Shown piece after piece: positions 16,425 through 29,172 of a DNA stretch of 44,663 nucleotides. The stretch comes from Myxococcales bacterium. Its GTDB lineage: Bacteria; Myxococcota_A; Polyangia; Polyangiales; Polyangiaceae. Position 1 is the first letter of the stretch. Each line of letters starts with the position of its first letter. The stretch lies in contig SECP01000065.1 of the NCBI GenBank assembly GCA_004193285.1, forward strand, positions 1-44,663. The letters run 5' to 3'. The notes below the pieces were generated by a model. The model was not told the DNA's origin, made no database searches, and saw only the letters and a program-made list of their open reading frames with translations. The position numbers and the translations under genes are program-made.

Positions 16425-18498
16425 CTTCAGCGAAGTCTCGGAACTCGGCGACGAGGCGCCGGGAGAGGGTGAACGTTGCGTCCACCCCATCCAGTCTAGC
16501 GTAACAGATCGAGGCGTCAGCGAGGGTGTCGCACGAGCCGATGAGGAGACGCGCAGTCTTGCCACCCTGGGCTGTCAGCAACAGCTCCAATTGCGGCGGC
16601 TCCAGACCTTCGCTCGGGCGGCGAGGCCCGAGGTGTACGGTTTGTTCCGCTCGCAACGCCGCCACACTCGCGAGCAGGGGACCGCTCAAGGTGCGGGCGC
16701 GGCCTCGCCCGGCTTTGAGCTCGGCGCGCTGCAGCTCCGACTCGCCGAAGGGCCAGAGCGAGCGGTCGACCAAAATCGCCGAGAGGTCCGCGAATGCACT
16801 GCCCGGAAGCACGAAGACGCCGGGATCGCCGCCCAGCTTCGCGTAGTAGCCGCCCGGGGTAGGGGCGCCGACCAGCAGCTCGCGCGGCCCAGCGCTCGCC
16901 AGCTCGAACGCCACGCGGAGGCGCGGTTCGCCCCAACCAGGGTGCGACTCGTCGCTGGCCGCGACCCAGCGTGAAGCTGAAAGCGACCCCAAGGTTTGCA
17001 CCAGGTTTGCCACCAGCGCGCCGTCGTGCAGGAAGCCCTTCGGCTCCGTGAGCTCGTAGCTGCCGTCGCCGCGTCGCACGAGCCGCTGAGTGAGGCCGGG
17101 CGCTTGGACGCTCAGCCCGACGAGGTCGGAGGGCGCAAAGCGCAGCACGGTCAAGCTGCGCAGGAGCGAGGCATCCGGCTGGAAGGCGCGCGCGGTCTCG
17201 GCATCGACGCATAGCCCGACGCCGTCCGCCAAGCGCCGGAGGCAAACGCCGCCATCTGGACTCGGCTTGCTGACACTGACGCGCTCTTCGCGGTGAGTGG
17301 CCGCGTCCGCGCCGCTGAGCTGGATGACGACCTCACCCGCCGCCTCGAAAGGAGCCGCGCTCGGCGTGCCACGCGCGCGGAGCACCGAGGCAATGCGCTC
17401 GTTTCCTGCGTCCAACGGCACGTCCGCCAGCGCCGCCCCGCGCAGCACGAACGCCTTGTCCTTGCGAGCGAGATCGAGCTTTTCGGCGCCCCGTGTGATG
17501 CGCAGCTCCTCGACTTCGTCCACCCGAGCCGAAAAAGGTCCCGCGAGTCGCGCGTCTTCGGGCTTCACCGAAAACGCACTCGCGACGTCCGCGGGTATGC
17601 AGCCTGCGCGGGCACCTCTTCCCTCTTGCTCTCGCAAGACGAGCGCTTGCTCGGGAGCGTTCGGGCAGCTCGCCGCGAACCGCAGCGTGATCGGCGGCGC
17701 GCCCTTGTCGAAGAGCTCGAGCTTCACTTCACGGGAGTCCCTGGCGAGCCCGAGCGCGGCGCGCGCCTGCTCTGGCTCGACCATTTGCTCACTCGCCAGT
17801 CGCGATAGCGCCGTGAGGATAGCCTCCACCGCGGCGCGGCTCGCCAACCGCCACGCGTCCCCGTCGCGCAGGAAGAACGCTCCGTGCTCACGCTGCTCGA
17901 GCTCGAGCCGCTCCGCGCCGCTGACGATGGTGACCTTGGCGAGCTCGCTCCGCCCCTGCTCGAGCAGTCGCGTCTCGCGAAACGCATCGAATGGGAGGTC
18001 GAGCTCCGCCGCGACCCCCTGACTGACGACGTACACGCGAGCGGCACCTTCCGCCTCCACCCGCGCGTAGCGCGCGCCACTGGGCGCCGGCGCGGGACCG
18101 CCGAGCCACAGCTGCAGGGGAGTTTTCGGCCCTTCGACGCGAATGGACAGCGCTTCCGCGCCGAGACCGGCTCGCCCCGGGTCGACCTCTTCCGCAGGTC
18201 TGAGCGGCGACGCCAGCTCGAGCGCGGACAGCAATTTCTGCACGGTGGCGACGTCGGCGCGCTCCGACCACGGCTTCGTGATGCGCAGCTCGTCTTCGCC
18301 GCGCTCGAGCTCCAGGCGACGCGAGCCCTTCGTCAGCACGAGCCGGCGAACGTCTTCGCGCCGGAAGGTCGGCCACAGCTTGTCCTTTCGCTCCGCGAGG
18401 TCGGCGCTGGTCGGCGCGTCTCGCGTGGCCCACACCACGCCGAAGGTGGCGAGAGCCAGCGCAAGGAGCGCGCCGTTGACGAGCGTGGAGCGACGCAC
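16414..18498 (-). CDS. DUF4340-like membrane-anchored protein of the ABC operon
   Basis: About 694 residues. One N-terminal membrane helix (ALLALALATFGVVWA) is followed by repeated domains of the DUF4340 type, which typically accompany GldG-like ABC auxiliary proteins. Recurring elements 'LVLTKGSRRLELER...ITKPW', 'ELRITRGAEKLDLARKD' and 'GSYELTEP' fit the family's habit of short beta-strand modules. The GTG at 18498 is chosen because it lies 5 bp after the gldG-like stop and a GGAG sits about nine bases upstream. Most of it should be periplasmic. The role is unknown; it probably works with the ABC transporter encoded just upstream. Confidence 0.82.
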   Translation of the reverse strand: MRRSTLVNGALLALALATFGVVWATRDAPTSADLAERKDKLWPTFRREDVRRLVLTKGSRRLELERGEDELRITKPWSERADVATVQKLLSALELASPLRPAEEVDPGRAGLGAEALSIRVEGPKTPLQLWLGGPAPAPSGARYARVEAEGAARVYVVSQGVAAELDLPFDAFRETRLLEQGRSELAKVTIVSGAERLELEQREHGAFFLRDGDAWRLASRAAVEAILTALSRLASEQMVEPEQARAALGLARDSREVKLELFDKGAPPITLRFAASCPNAPEQALVLREQEGRGARAGCIPADVASAFSVKPEDARLAGPFSARVDEVEELRITRGAEKLDLARKDKAFVLRGAALADVPLDAGNERIASVLRARGTPSAAPFEAAGEVVIQLSGADAATHREERVSVSKPSPDGGVCLRRLADGVGLCVDAETARAFQPDASLLRSLTVLRFAPSDLVGLSVQAPGLTQRLVRRGDGSYELTEPKGFLHDGALVANLVQTLGSLSASRWVAASDESHPGWGEPRLRVAFELASAGPRELLVGAPTPGGYYAKLGGDPGVFVLPGSAFADLSAILVDRSLWPFGESELQRAELKAGRGRARTLSGPLLASVAALRAEQTVHLGPRRPSEGLEPPQLELLLTAQGGKTARLLIGSCDTLADASICYARLDGVDATFTLSRRLVAEFRDFAEDAH

Positions 18499-18503
18499 CG
18501 CGC

Positions 18504-20018
18504 TCAGCTCCGCGTCTCGCTGCCTGGCGACCGACGGGCGCGGCGCTCGTCGTTCCGGCGACGTAGCAGTACGAAGGCCGCCAGCAGCCCCGCCGAGAGC
18601 GGCATGTAGAGCAGGACGTAGCGCTGCACTTCGTCCAGCGACTCTTCGCTCAAGGACAGGCCCACCTCGCGCTCGGGCTTTTGCGGCACGTTGAGGAGGG
18701 TAGGCCGCGCCGCCGCCCAGCTGATCGCGTTCTCGATCAACCTCTGATTGCCGTAGGCGGAAGGATCTTGGAAATTGCGATTCCAAGCCAAATTGCTGGC
18801 GCCCGTAACGAACAAGCGAGGCCCGTGAGTTGAATCGGGCTTCGTCTTCGGAAGCTCCCGCGCCGCGGCGATGGCATGCACCTGCTGCTGGGCGCCCGCC
18901 GCCACGTCACCACCCTGGCCGGCCCCGAGCGGGCTCAAGTCTTTCAGCGACACTGCGGACGGCGTGGTCTCCATCACGACGGTGGCGCCGCCGCTCGCGT
19001 CCACCGAGCGCGCCTGCGCCACGAGCACTCGCGAAGACAGCTTGTCGTCCTCGTGCAGCACCCCGCGCGTGAGGGCGTGGGGACGCAGCTTGACGTAGAA
19101 CAGCTCGCCGGAGCCGCTCGGCAAGCGCTCTGCCTTGTCCTGCTCCAGCACGAGGTCACGCCCGAGCGTCACCCCCGCGAGCTCCAGCACTGGCTCGAGC
19201 CCGCTGCCGCGCACGCGCCCCGCGTCGTCCAGGTTGGGGGCGAGCAAGAGGAGCACGCTGCCGCCGCCCCTCACGTAGTCCGCGAGCGGCTTGGCTTGCT
19301 CGGCGCTGAACTCGAGCTCCGGCGTCGGAACCAGCACCGCCACGCACTCCGCGTAGCTTACCCGAGGCGACGAGCCGTCCACGCTGACTGGCTCATAGTT
19401 GCCCTTTTCCAGGCGTTTTCTGAGCTCACTCAGGCCTTGGGGACCTGCGTCTTCCAGCGTCGGCTCGCGGTGCCCGGTGGTGAAGCACAGCTTGGCCTTC
19501 TCCGCCTTGCGGAGGTTGTCGAGCGCCGTGGAGAGCGCGCTCTCCAGCGCAGGGCGCGCGCGCCCGGAGTCCTCGTCGAGCTTCACCAGCTCGTCGGAGG
19601 TGATGAACCAGTGCCTTGGTCCTTGAGCCAGCACGATCACGGCGTCCGTGATCACTCGGCCGTCTTCGGCTTTGCCGGCCAGGATCTGGTACTTCTGCTG
19701 GACGGCAAGGAACTCCGCGGGGCTGCGGTCGGGGTCGACATAGCGGACTCGGAGCTGCCGCGTCTCCGCCGAGTACGCCTCCAGCATGTGCCGTACGCTG
19801 ACCGTGAGCGGGTCGCTCTTGCTGAGCAGCACGTTCACGTCTACCGGCTCTTGCAAGCCGGCCAACAGCTCGCGCGTCGGCTGCGACAGTGAATACAGAG
19901 CGTCGCTCGTCACGTCCCAGCGCTTGTACCAGCGGGCGCCGAGCACGTTCACGTTGACGAGCAGCACCGCGGCCGCCGCCACTCCCGCCCACGGCAGGAT
20001 GTGCCCACGCGCCCTCAC
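18504..20018 (-). CDS. GldG-like ABC transporter auxiliary protein
   Basis: A 504-residue membrane protein of the GldG / 'ABC-type uncharacterised transport' family. A first membrane helix (~8-25) precedes VTSDALYSLSQPTRELLAGLQEPVDVNVLLS, the signature start of the periplasmic domain. The domain continues through AGKAEDGRVITDAVIVLAQG and LCFTTGHREPTLED, and a C-terminal helix (YVLLYMPLSAGLLAAFVLL) is followed by a basic tail. GldG homologues pair with GldA and GldF and are needed for gliding in Bacteroidetes; in Myxococcota the substrate is not known. The GTG start overlaps the permease stop (GTGA) and is preceded by GGAGG at good spacing. Confidence 0.88.
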   Translation of the reverse strand: MRARGHILPWAGVAAAAVLLVNVNVLGARWYKRWDVTSDALYSLSQPTRELLAGLQEPVDVNVLLSKSDPLTVSVRHMLEAYSAETRQLRVRYVDPDRSPAEFLAVQQKYQILAGKAEDGRVITDAVIVLAQGPRHWFITSDELVKLDEDSGRARPALESALSTALDNLRKAEKAKLCFTTGHREPTLEDAGPQGLSELRKRLEKGNYEPVSVDGSSPRVSYAECVAVLVPTPELEFSAEQAKPLADYVRGGGSVLLLLAPNLDDAGRVRGSGLEPVLELAGVTLGRDLVLEQDKAERLPSGSGELFYVKLRPHALTRGVLHEDDKLSSRVLVAQARSVDASGGATVVMETTPSAVSLKDLSPLGAGQGGDVAAGAQQQVHAIAAARELPKTKPDSTHGPRLFVTGASNLAWNRNFQDPSAYGNQRLIENAISWAAARPTLLNVPQKPEREVGLSLSEESLDEVQRYVLLYMPLSAGLLAAFVLLRRRNDERRARRSPGSETRS

Positions 20019-20764
20019 GCGCGCCTCCACGACTCCACGACTCGCACCGCCAGAAACAGGCAAAAACCAGCCAGAGTTACGTCGTAAAGCAAGCGGCGGG
20101 TGTCGATGATGCCCTTGGAAAAGTCTTCCATGTGCCCGGCCAGGGAGATGTACGAGCACACGTCGTGCAGCAGGCCAGGGTCGAAGATGTATTCGCCGAT
20201 GCCCAGCACGAACAGGCCGAACTGGATCAGCACCGTGATCAGCAGCGCCACGAATTGGCTCTTGGAGAGCGCGCTCGCCAGCGCGCCAATCGCCAAGTAC
20301 TGAGCCCCGACCAGCAGCAGCCCCAGGTAGCTCGCGCCGATCACCGACCAGTCCACGCTGCCGGTCTTGCGCAAGATCACGACGTACAGCAGCGTCGGCA
20401 CCCAGATCACGACGTAGGTAACGAGCGCCGCCGCGTACTTGCCCAGCACCACGCCGGCGGGCGCCACTGGCGCGGTCATCAGCGCTTCGATCGTGCCGCT
20501 GCGGCGCTCTTCGGCGAGCAGCCGCATGCTGAGCGCCGGGCACATGAGCAGCAGCGTCATCAGCAAGAACACCGAATTTTGCCCGAAGTAGGCCCCGAGC
20601 GGGCCATCGTCCACCGACAAATCCGTGAAGGTCGAGAAGTGCACGATGATCGAATAGAAAATGCCGCCCTGCAAAATCAGGAACACGCCCAGCAGCACCC
20701 ACGCCAGCGGCGTCACCCAAAGCGACAGCATCTCGCGCCGAAAAATCGCGGTAAACCCGCTCAC
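20015..20764 (-). CDS. ABC-2 type transporter permease, GldF-like
   Basis: A 249-residue integral membrane protein with six predicted helices and the ABC-2 family segment LLAEERRSGTIEALMTAPVAPAGVVLGKY, which marks the coupling helix region. It is the membrane partner of the ATPase encoded 79 bp upstream and of the GldG-like protein whose start overlaps its stop. It starts with GTG at 20764, preceded by a G-rich stretch. The cargo cannot be deduced; the trio resembles GldAFG of gliding bacteria and similar uncharacterised trios of many phyla. Confidence 0.9.
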   Translation of the reverse strand: MSGFTAIFRREMLSLWVTPLAWVLLGVFLILQGGIFYSIIVHFSTFTDLSVDDGPLGAYFGQNSVFLLMTLLLMCPALSMRLLAEERRSGTIEALMTAPVAPAGVVLGKYAAALVTYVVIWVPTLLYVVILRKTGSVDWSVIGASYLGLLLVGAQYLAIGALASALSKSQFVALLITVLIQFGLFVLGIGEYIFDPGLLHDVCSYISLAGHMEDFSKGIIDTRRLLYDVTLAGFCLFLAVRVVESWRRA

Positions 20765-20843
20765 GGCTGGCCCCCGCGTTGGTGCAATGCGTTGCTGGAG
20801 TTGCCTTCACGAGAAGATCGGAGGGCTGGAAGCGCTGAATGGG

Positions 20844-21799
20844 TCACGGCTCACCACTGTCGTCGCTGGTGAGCTCGGCGAAGACTTGCTCCAGCGTCGC
20901 GACTTCCGGCGCGAGGCTCGCGACGTCGACGCCGGAGGTGACGAGGATGCGGGTGAGTTGCTGGCCGGCTTCGAGGGGCGTGGTGCCTTCGCGCAGGGTG
21001 ACGCGGAGCCGCTCGAAGCCGTCGTCGAGAGCCACGGTGGGATGCGGCGCGACCTCGGAGACGAACGGCTGCTCTCCCAAAATACCCGCGGCGAGGTCGC
21101 GGGGAGCTTTCACGACGAGCGAGAGCGTCGCCGAGCGACGACCCTTCGCCAGCTCGGCGAGGGTGCCCTGCGCGACGAGTCGACCCTTGTCGATGACCAG
21201 CGCGCGCTGACATGTCGCCTCCACCTCGGAGAGGATGTGGGTGGAGAGCAGCACGGTGTGGTCGCTCGCGAGCTCCTGGATGAGCGCGCGGACCTCGCGC
21301 ACTTGGTTCGGATCCAAGCCCGCGGTCGGCTCGTCCAAGATGAGGAGCGGCGGGTCGGCGACGAGCGCGTCGGCCAAGCCCACTCGTTGCCGGTAACCCT
21401 TGGAGAGGTGGCCGACCGTGGTCTCGGCCATGTCGGCCAAACCCGCGCGCTCGAGCGCGCGCTGGATGCTGCTGCCGCGTTTGGCGCGCGGGACTCGCTT
21501 GAGCCGCGCGCGAAACTCGAGGTATTCGCGCACGCGCAGCTCGGGGTAGAGCGGCGCCGCTTCCGGCATGTAGCCGAGCGAGGCGCGCGCCTCGAGCGAC
21601 TGTTCGGCGACGTCTAGCCCGTTGACGCGCACCTTGCCGGCGGTGGCTCCGAGGAAGCCGGCCAGGATGCGCAAGGTCGTGCTCTTACCGGCGCCGTTGG
21701 GCCCCAAAAAGCCGACGACTTCGCCGCGGCCGACCGAGAACGTCACATCCTGCACCGCCACGACGGTGCCGTAGTCCTTGGTCAGCCCATCGACTTCGA

Positions 21800-21803
<4 letters not shown>
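20844..21803 (-). CDS. ABC transporter ATP-binding protein, GldA-like
   Basis: A 319-residue ATPase that energises the adjacent ABC-2 permease. Walker A GPNGAGKST (~34-42), the Q-loop region YMPEAAPLYPEL, signature HLSKGYRQRVGLADAL (a LSKGY variant of LSGGQ), Walker B LLILDEPTAGLD and the H-loop THILSEVE are intact. The C-terminal ~90 residues form the extra domain seen in ABC-2/GldA-type ATPases. The GTG start at 21803 overlaps the secA stop by four bases (GTGA), so it is probably translated by ribosomes finishing secA. Confidence 0.93.
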
Positions 21804-24913
<3,110 letters not shown>

Positions 24914-25080
24914 GAGATGTGGGCGGGAACGTAGTCGCAAGCCTGACGGCGTGCATGCGGCGTTTCGCAAATTGTCGAAAACATTGGTGAATTGGTGGGC
25001 GCGGCGGCGTTTCAGTCGGTTTTACCCGCTGCGACTCAACCCGCCCGCGGGCCCGAAGCTTCCACGACCTGCCCAAACGG
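24914..25080. other. Intergenic region upstream of secA, AT-rich patch
   Basis: This 167-bp gap holds the only markedly AT-rich stretch nearby (about 24965-25025). It includes a short imperfect inverted repeat around TTTCGCAAATTGTCGAAAAC. It is the likely place of the secA promoter or a control site, but no confident -35/-10 pair was found. Confidence 0.35.
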
Positions 25081-25563
25081 TCAGGCGCGCGCGGTGCGGC
25101 GACGCTGCCGCTCTTGACCCTCGCCGAACAGGCGGCTGTCCTCTTCCGTCTCCAAAACCAGCTCCGGAGCTGCGGCGGATTTGCCGTCCGCCCCGAGCGC
25201 TACGTACACCGCGTACGCGGAGTTGGTGTGGGTGACTTCGCGCGTCAGCAGGTCCTCGGCGTGCACCAGCACCTGCACCTCGATGGAGCTTCGCCCGACG
25301 TAGCTGACGCGAGCCTGGCACACCATCAGCTGCCCCACGTGCACCGGCTGCTTGAAGGTCATCGAGTCGATGGCGATGGTCACGCACGGCTTGCGCGCGT
25401 GGCGCATCGCCGCGATGGCGCCGGCCTCGTCCACCATCTTCAAGATCACGCCGCCGTGGACGTTGCCGAGGGCGTTGGCGTGCTCGGGCAGCATCAGCTG
25501 GTTCAGTGAGATCTCGGAGGCTCGCGGTGTCTGGGGCCCTTCGCGGTTCATGGTGGCCCGCAT
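25081..25563 (-). CDS. Acyl-CoA thioesterase (hotdog fold)
   Basis: A 160-residue hotdog-fold thioesterase of the BACH/YciA group, which hydrolyses acyl-CoA to fatty acid and CoA. The family core LPEHANALGNVHGGVILKMVDEAGAIAAMRHA contains the conserved Asn and Asp, followed by VTIAIDSMTFKQPVHVGQLM and SSIEVQVLVHAEDL. A second ATG four codons in (25551) could be the true start; neither has a clear ribosome-binding site. It is on the secA strand, 167 bp upstream of it, and may be read into secA or be a separate unit. It is divergent from the site-2 protease gene. Confidence 0.9.
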   Translation of the reverse strand: MRATMNREGPQTPRASEISLNQLMLPEHANALGNVHGGVILKMVDEAGAIAAMRHARKPCVTIAIDSMTFKQPVHVGQLMVCQARVSYVGRSSIEVQVLVHAEDLLTREVTHTNSAYAVYVALGADGKSAAAPELVLETEEDSRLFGEGQERQRRRTARA

Positions 25564-25647
25564 GTTACGCCGACTTTGGCGCCTTGTTTTGCTGCTGTTT
25601 TGCCGGAGGGGGGCCTGGTGCTACCGTCCCCGCCGCGACCGCCCGCC

Positions 25648-27345
25648 GTGAATCTCCTGTATTTCGTCATCCTGGTCAGCTCGCTGATCTTCGTCCACGA
25701 GCTGGGCCATTTCCTGTTCGCCAAGGCGTTCGGGGTGAAGGTGCTGACGTTCAGCCTCGGCTTCGGACCCAAGGTGCTGAAGCTGCGCGGTCGGGAGACG
25801 GAGTACTGCATCTCGCTGCTGCCCCTCGGCGGCTACGTGAAGATGCTGGAGGCGTCCAAGACGGACGTGGTGCTCCCGGAGGACCGCAAGCGCACGTTCG
25901 AGTCGCTGCCCGCCTTCAAGCGCATCGTCATCGTGCTCGCGGGGCCGGTGATGAACCTGGTGTTCCCGGTGCTGCTCTACTTTGCGGTCTTCGTGAGCGA
26001 CGGGCCGTTCCTGCCTCCCACCATCGGCATCGTGCTCCCGAACCACGCCGCGGACGGCAAGCTACGCGCCGGCGATCGCATCATGGCGATCGACGGGCAA
26101 GAAGTGGGCACGTTCGACGAGGTGAAGCGCATCATCGCCGCCAGCCCCGCCAAGCCGCTCAAGCTGCAAGTGTTTCGAGACAACCGCCACGTGGACGTGG
26201 AGATCACCGCGGAAGAAACGGTGGAGCGGCGCGGGGGCGACGTGAAGCAGGGGGAGCTCGAGATCACCGAGCGCATCGGCACGCTCGGGATTCAACCGAG
26301 CGCGCCCACGGCCGTGGTCGGCGTGCCCAACCCGGACTCGCCCGCTTACCGCGCGGGGCTTCGGACGTTCGACATCATCACGAACGTGGGCGGCATGCCG
26401 GTGCGGCGATTCATGGACCTCACGAGCGCGCTCAGCGAAAACGCGGGGGAGACGCTGCCGGTCACGTACATGCGCCCCGTGAGCGTGCCGGACGCTCTGG
26501 GCGGCCTCGCCGACATGGCGGTTTTCGAATCGGGCGTGGTCGCGCTCACGCCGGATCCATCCGGCAGCAGCTTGTTCGAGCGCACGGGCCTGGAGCTCGC
26601 GGACCTCTACCTCGCGTTCGTGCCGCCGGATTCCTACCTCTACAAGGCTGGCCTCCGTCCGGGGGACAAGATCTTGCGGCTCGACGAAGAGCCGGTGCCG
26701 GCGTGGTACACGTTCGCGGAGCGAGTGAAGGCGGCGCCGGACAAGCAACACCGCATCGACTACCAAGCCGCGCGGGACGGTCGCGTGCGCACCGGCACCT
26801 TCCAGATTCGTCGCGAGGACTACAAGGACGATAGCGGGCAGGTGTCGTCTCGGTACGTGTTCCTGAAGCAGCAGTGGCTCCCGGTCACCGCCGACGAGCG
26901 CGTGGAGCACCCGACCCCCATCCGCTACGCCTTCACCAAAGCGGTGGAGGAGACGGTGGACGTGACGCGCTTCACGTTCGTGTGCATCGTGCGTTTGCTG
27001 CAGGGCAAGCTGAGCCTCAAGTCTCTTTCCGGCCCGATCGCGATCTACGAGGTGGCGGGGGAGGAAGGCCGCAAAGGCGCCGACTACTTCGTGTGGGTGA
27101 TGGCGCTCCTCAGCATCAACCTCGGCCTCATCAACTTGCTCCCCATCCCGGTGCTGGACGGCGGTCACCTCATGTTTTTCGCAATCGAGGGCGTGCTGCG
27201 CAAACCGCTGCCGCTCCGCACCAGGGAAATCGCGCACATCATCGGGATGGCGCTCTTGTTCGGGCTCATGGCGATGGCATTCAAAAACGACGTGGAAAAA
27301 CGGTGGGACGTGATTCGCGGCCAGATTGGCGGCATCTCTGGCTGA
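25648..27345 (+). CDS. rseP: RseP-like site-2 intramembrane metalloprotease with three PDZ-like segments
   Basis: A 565-residue inner-membrane zinc protease of family M50, which cuts membrane-spanning anti-sigma factors or other regulators. The zinc motif HELGH (17-21) is in the first helix and the LDG motif (LPIPVLDGGH, ~503-505) near the C-terminus. Between them are the segment GPVMNLVFPVLLY and three PDZ-like units, around LRAGDRIMAIDGQEV, YRAGLRTFDIITNVGG and YKAGLRPGDKILRLDEE. E. coli RseP has two PDZ domains in 450 residues. The GTG at 25648 begins the first membrane helix. It overlaps rsmB by 20 bp. A candidate substrate could be the membrane-anchored putative anti-sigma factor at 30687, which is inference only. 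Confidence 0.93.
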   Translation: MNLLYFVILVSSLIFVHELGHFLFAKAFGVKVLTFSLGFGPKVLKLRGRETEYCISLLPLGGYVKMLEASKTDVVLPEDRKRTFESLPAFKRIVIVLAGPVMNLVFPVLLYFAVFVSDGPFLPPTIGIVLPNHAADGKLRAGDRIMAIDGQEVGTFDEVKRIIAASPAKPLKLQVFRDNRHVDVEITAEETVERRGGDVKQGELEITERIGTLGIQPSAPTAVVGVPNPDSPAYRAGLRTFDIITNVGGMPVRRFMDLTSALSENAGETLPVTYMRPVSVPDALGGLADMAVFESGVVALTPDPSGSSLFERTGLELADLYLAFVPPDSYLYKAGLRPGDKILRLDEEPVPAWYTFAERVKAAPDKQHRIDYQAARDGRVRTGTFQIRREDYKDDSGQVSSRYVFLKQQWLPVTADERVEHPTPIRYAFTKAVEETVDVTRFTFVCIVRLLQGKLSLKSLSGPIAIYEVAGEEGRKGADYFVWVMALLSINLGLINLLPIPVLDGGHLMFFAIEGVLRKPLPLRTREIAHIIGMALLFGLMAMAFKNDVEKRWDVIRGQIGGISG

Positions 27346-28618
27346 GCCTCGTAGCGCGCCGAACGCGCGCAGTATTGCGGCCAAGGTCGTGGAGCGGGTG
27401 CTGGTCGACGACGCCTTCGTGGCGGCGGCGCTCGACGCCGAGCTCAAGCGTCACCCACAGCTCGAGCCGCGAGAGCGCGCTTTGGCGACGGAGCTCGCTT
27501 ACGGCACCATGCGCACCGAGCCGGCGCTGCGCGCTCGGCTGTTCGTGCATGCGCCCCGCGGCGTGTCGGACGAGCGAGTGCTGTCGCAGCTGCTCGTTGC
27601 CGCTTACCAGATCCTGCTACTGGAGCGCGTCCCGGCTTTCGCCGCGGTGGACGCTGCGGTCACCGGCGTGAAGCGCGAGCGCGGTCCGCGCGTCGCCGGC
27701 TTCGCCAACGCGGTGCTCCGGAAGCTGGCCAGGACCGGGGAAAAGCTCACGAGCGCTCAAGCGCTGCGCGAGTCCGTGCCGGATTGGCTCTGGCAGTCCT
27801 TGCGCGCGGCGGTCGGGGAAGAGGAGGCGCTCGCGCTCGTCTGCGCGGATGCCTACACCGGGCTGCGGCCAAGGCTAGGCGCGGAGCTCCCGGATTGGCT
27901 CGCGGAGCTGCCCCCGGGGCGCGTCGTGAGCTCAGCGCGGCTGGTGCGCGGCGAGGGGGACCCCCGCCAGCGGCCGGGCTACGCCGAAGGCGCCTTCACG
28001 GTGCAAGAGGAGGGCGCGCAGGCGATCGGGCTGGCTTTGGGAGCGCAGCCGGGCGAGCGGGTGCTCGACGCGTGCGCCGGCCGCGGCCAAAAGTCGACGC
28101 TCGTAGCGGAGCGACTGGAGCGCGGCCACCTCGTGGCGTGCGACTTGTATCCGGAGAAGCTCGCGGCGCTGGACACCGAAGCGCAGCGCTTGAACCTGCC
28201 GCCAATCGAGACGCGCGGAGTCGACTGGAGCGTCGGCGCCGGCGGCCTCTCGGCAGATTTCGATCGCGTGCTGGTCGACGCGCCTTGCAGCGGCACCGGC
28301 ACCCTGCGCCGCCGCCCGGAGATCTTGCGTCGTCTTGGCCCGAGCGATCCGGCGCGGCTCGCCGCGCTCTCGGAGAGCATCTTGCGGAGCGCGGCTTCAC
28401 GCGCCAAGCCGGGCGGGGCCGTGCTCCTCGCCGTCTGCTCCGTGCTGCGCGAAGAGTGCGAGGACGTCGTCGCACGCGTGACGGATATCCTGGAGCCGGC
28501 TCTGCTCTTCGCTTCCGAGCTGCCGCCCGAGCTCGTCGCAGGCAAGACGAGCTTGCGCCTCTTGCCTGGCTCCCACGGCACGGACGGCTATTTCATGGCG
28601 TCGTTTCGTCGGCGCTGA
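27326..28618 (+). CDS. rsmB: 16S rRNA cytosine-C5 methyltransferase RsmB (Fmu/Sun)
   Basis: A 430-residue enzyme that methylates a cytosine of 16S rRNA (C967 in E. coli) with SAM. The N-terminal NusB-like domain (~15-150; ERALATELAYGTMR, AAYQILLLERVPAFAAVDAAV) is followed by the methyltransferase: VLDACAGRGQKSTLVAE (SAM site), VDAPCSGTGTLRRRPE (first conserved Cys) and VCSVLREECEDV (catalytic Cys; usually TCSVLPEEN). The TTG start at 27326 lies inside the end of the protease gene (20-bp overlap); no ATG is available before the domain. It ends 7 bp from a convergent gene. Confidence 0.93.
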   Translation: MAASLAEPRSAPNARSIAAKVVERVLVDDAFVAAALDAELKRHPQLEPRERALATELAYGTMRTEPALRARLFVHAPRGVSDERVLSQLLVAAYQILLLERVPAFAAVDAAVTGVKRERGPRVAGFANAVLRKLARTGEKLTSAQALRESVPDWLWQSLRAAVGEEEALALVCADAYTGLRPRLGAELPDWLAELPPGRVVSSARLVRGEGDPRQRPGYAEGAFTVQEEGAQAIGLALGAQPGERVLDACAGRGQKSTLVAERLERGHLVACDLYPEKLAALDTEAQRLNLPPIETRGVDWSVGAGGLSADFDRVLVDAPCSGTGTLRRRPEILRRLGPSDPARLAALSESILRSAASRAKPGGAVLLAVCSVLREECEDVVARVTDILEPALLFASELPPELVAGKTSLRLLPGSHGTDGYFMASFRRR

Positions 28619-28625
28619 GCCGCCC

Positions 28626-29099
28626 TCAGGGGACGCACACTTTGCGGTTCTCCGAGCCACCGCCGGTAGAACGACAGTGGAACGCCGGCCCGGCGTACGT
28701 TTGGCAGTACACGTCCGAGTCGGTCGCGTCCGTGCCCGCGAAGTCTTCGCCCTCGCAGCTGAGGAAGCAGTACATCTCGCCCGTCGATTCGAAGGGACCG
28801 CACACCTCGGGGTGGCTCCCCTCACATTCACCCTTCGCCGCGCAGCAGTCGGCGTCCTGGGTACAGTGGTGCGTGCAGTAGCCGCCTTCCACTCGATCGA
28901 GGCACTCGGCCTCGCCCAGGAGCTCGCCCTCGGCGACATTGGGGTAACACGCCTCCACCGCGTCGCAGGGGCGGCCCGTATTCACGGGGCCTGGAGACGG
29001 ATCGTCATTGCCGCACGCAGACAGCCAGGCGCTGCCCAGCAGCAGAAACAGCCCCAAAGCTTGGAGCGAACGGCCGGGGTGAGTCGCTTTCATTTTCAT
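28626..29099 (-). CDS. Cysteine-rich lipoprotein
   Basis: A 157-residue lipoprotein. The signal peptide ends in a clear lipobox (LSAC), and the mature part has about 14 Cys in short-spaced pairs (YCTHHC, ADCCAAKGEC, MYCFLSC), which suggests a disulfide-rich extracellular domain. It shares the general style, but not the PNGCDCFGCC motif, of the two lipoproteins at 31401 and 32387. ATG codons at 29099 and 29093 are both possible starts. The function is unknown; it is divergent from the envelope protein of the ECF operon. Confidence 0.8.
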   Translation of the reverse strand: MKMKATHPGRSLQALGLFLLLGSAWLSACGNDDPSPGPVNTGRPCDAVEACYPNVAEGELLGEAECLDRVEGGYCTHHCTQDADCCAAKGECEGSHPEVCGPFESTGEMYCFLSCEGEDFAGTDATDSDVYCQTYAGPAFHCRSTGGGSENRKVCVP

Positions 29100-29172
29100 C
29101 CAGTCGTGGGTGGGGGTGGGGGCAGAATTTTATCGAATACGGCCTCGCCCCCTTTGTCCTAACCTCTCCGCG

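Noticed and set aside
18499..18786. Longer N-terminus of the DUF4340-like protein reaching to 18786
   Set aside because: It would lie inside the GldG-like coding region in another frame; the membrane helix starts right after the GTG at 18498.
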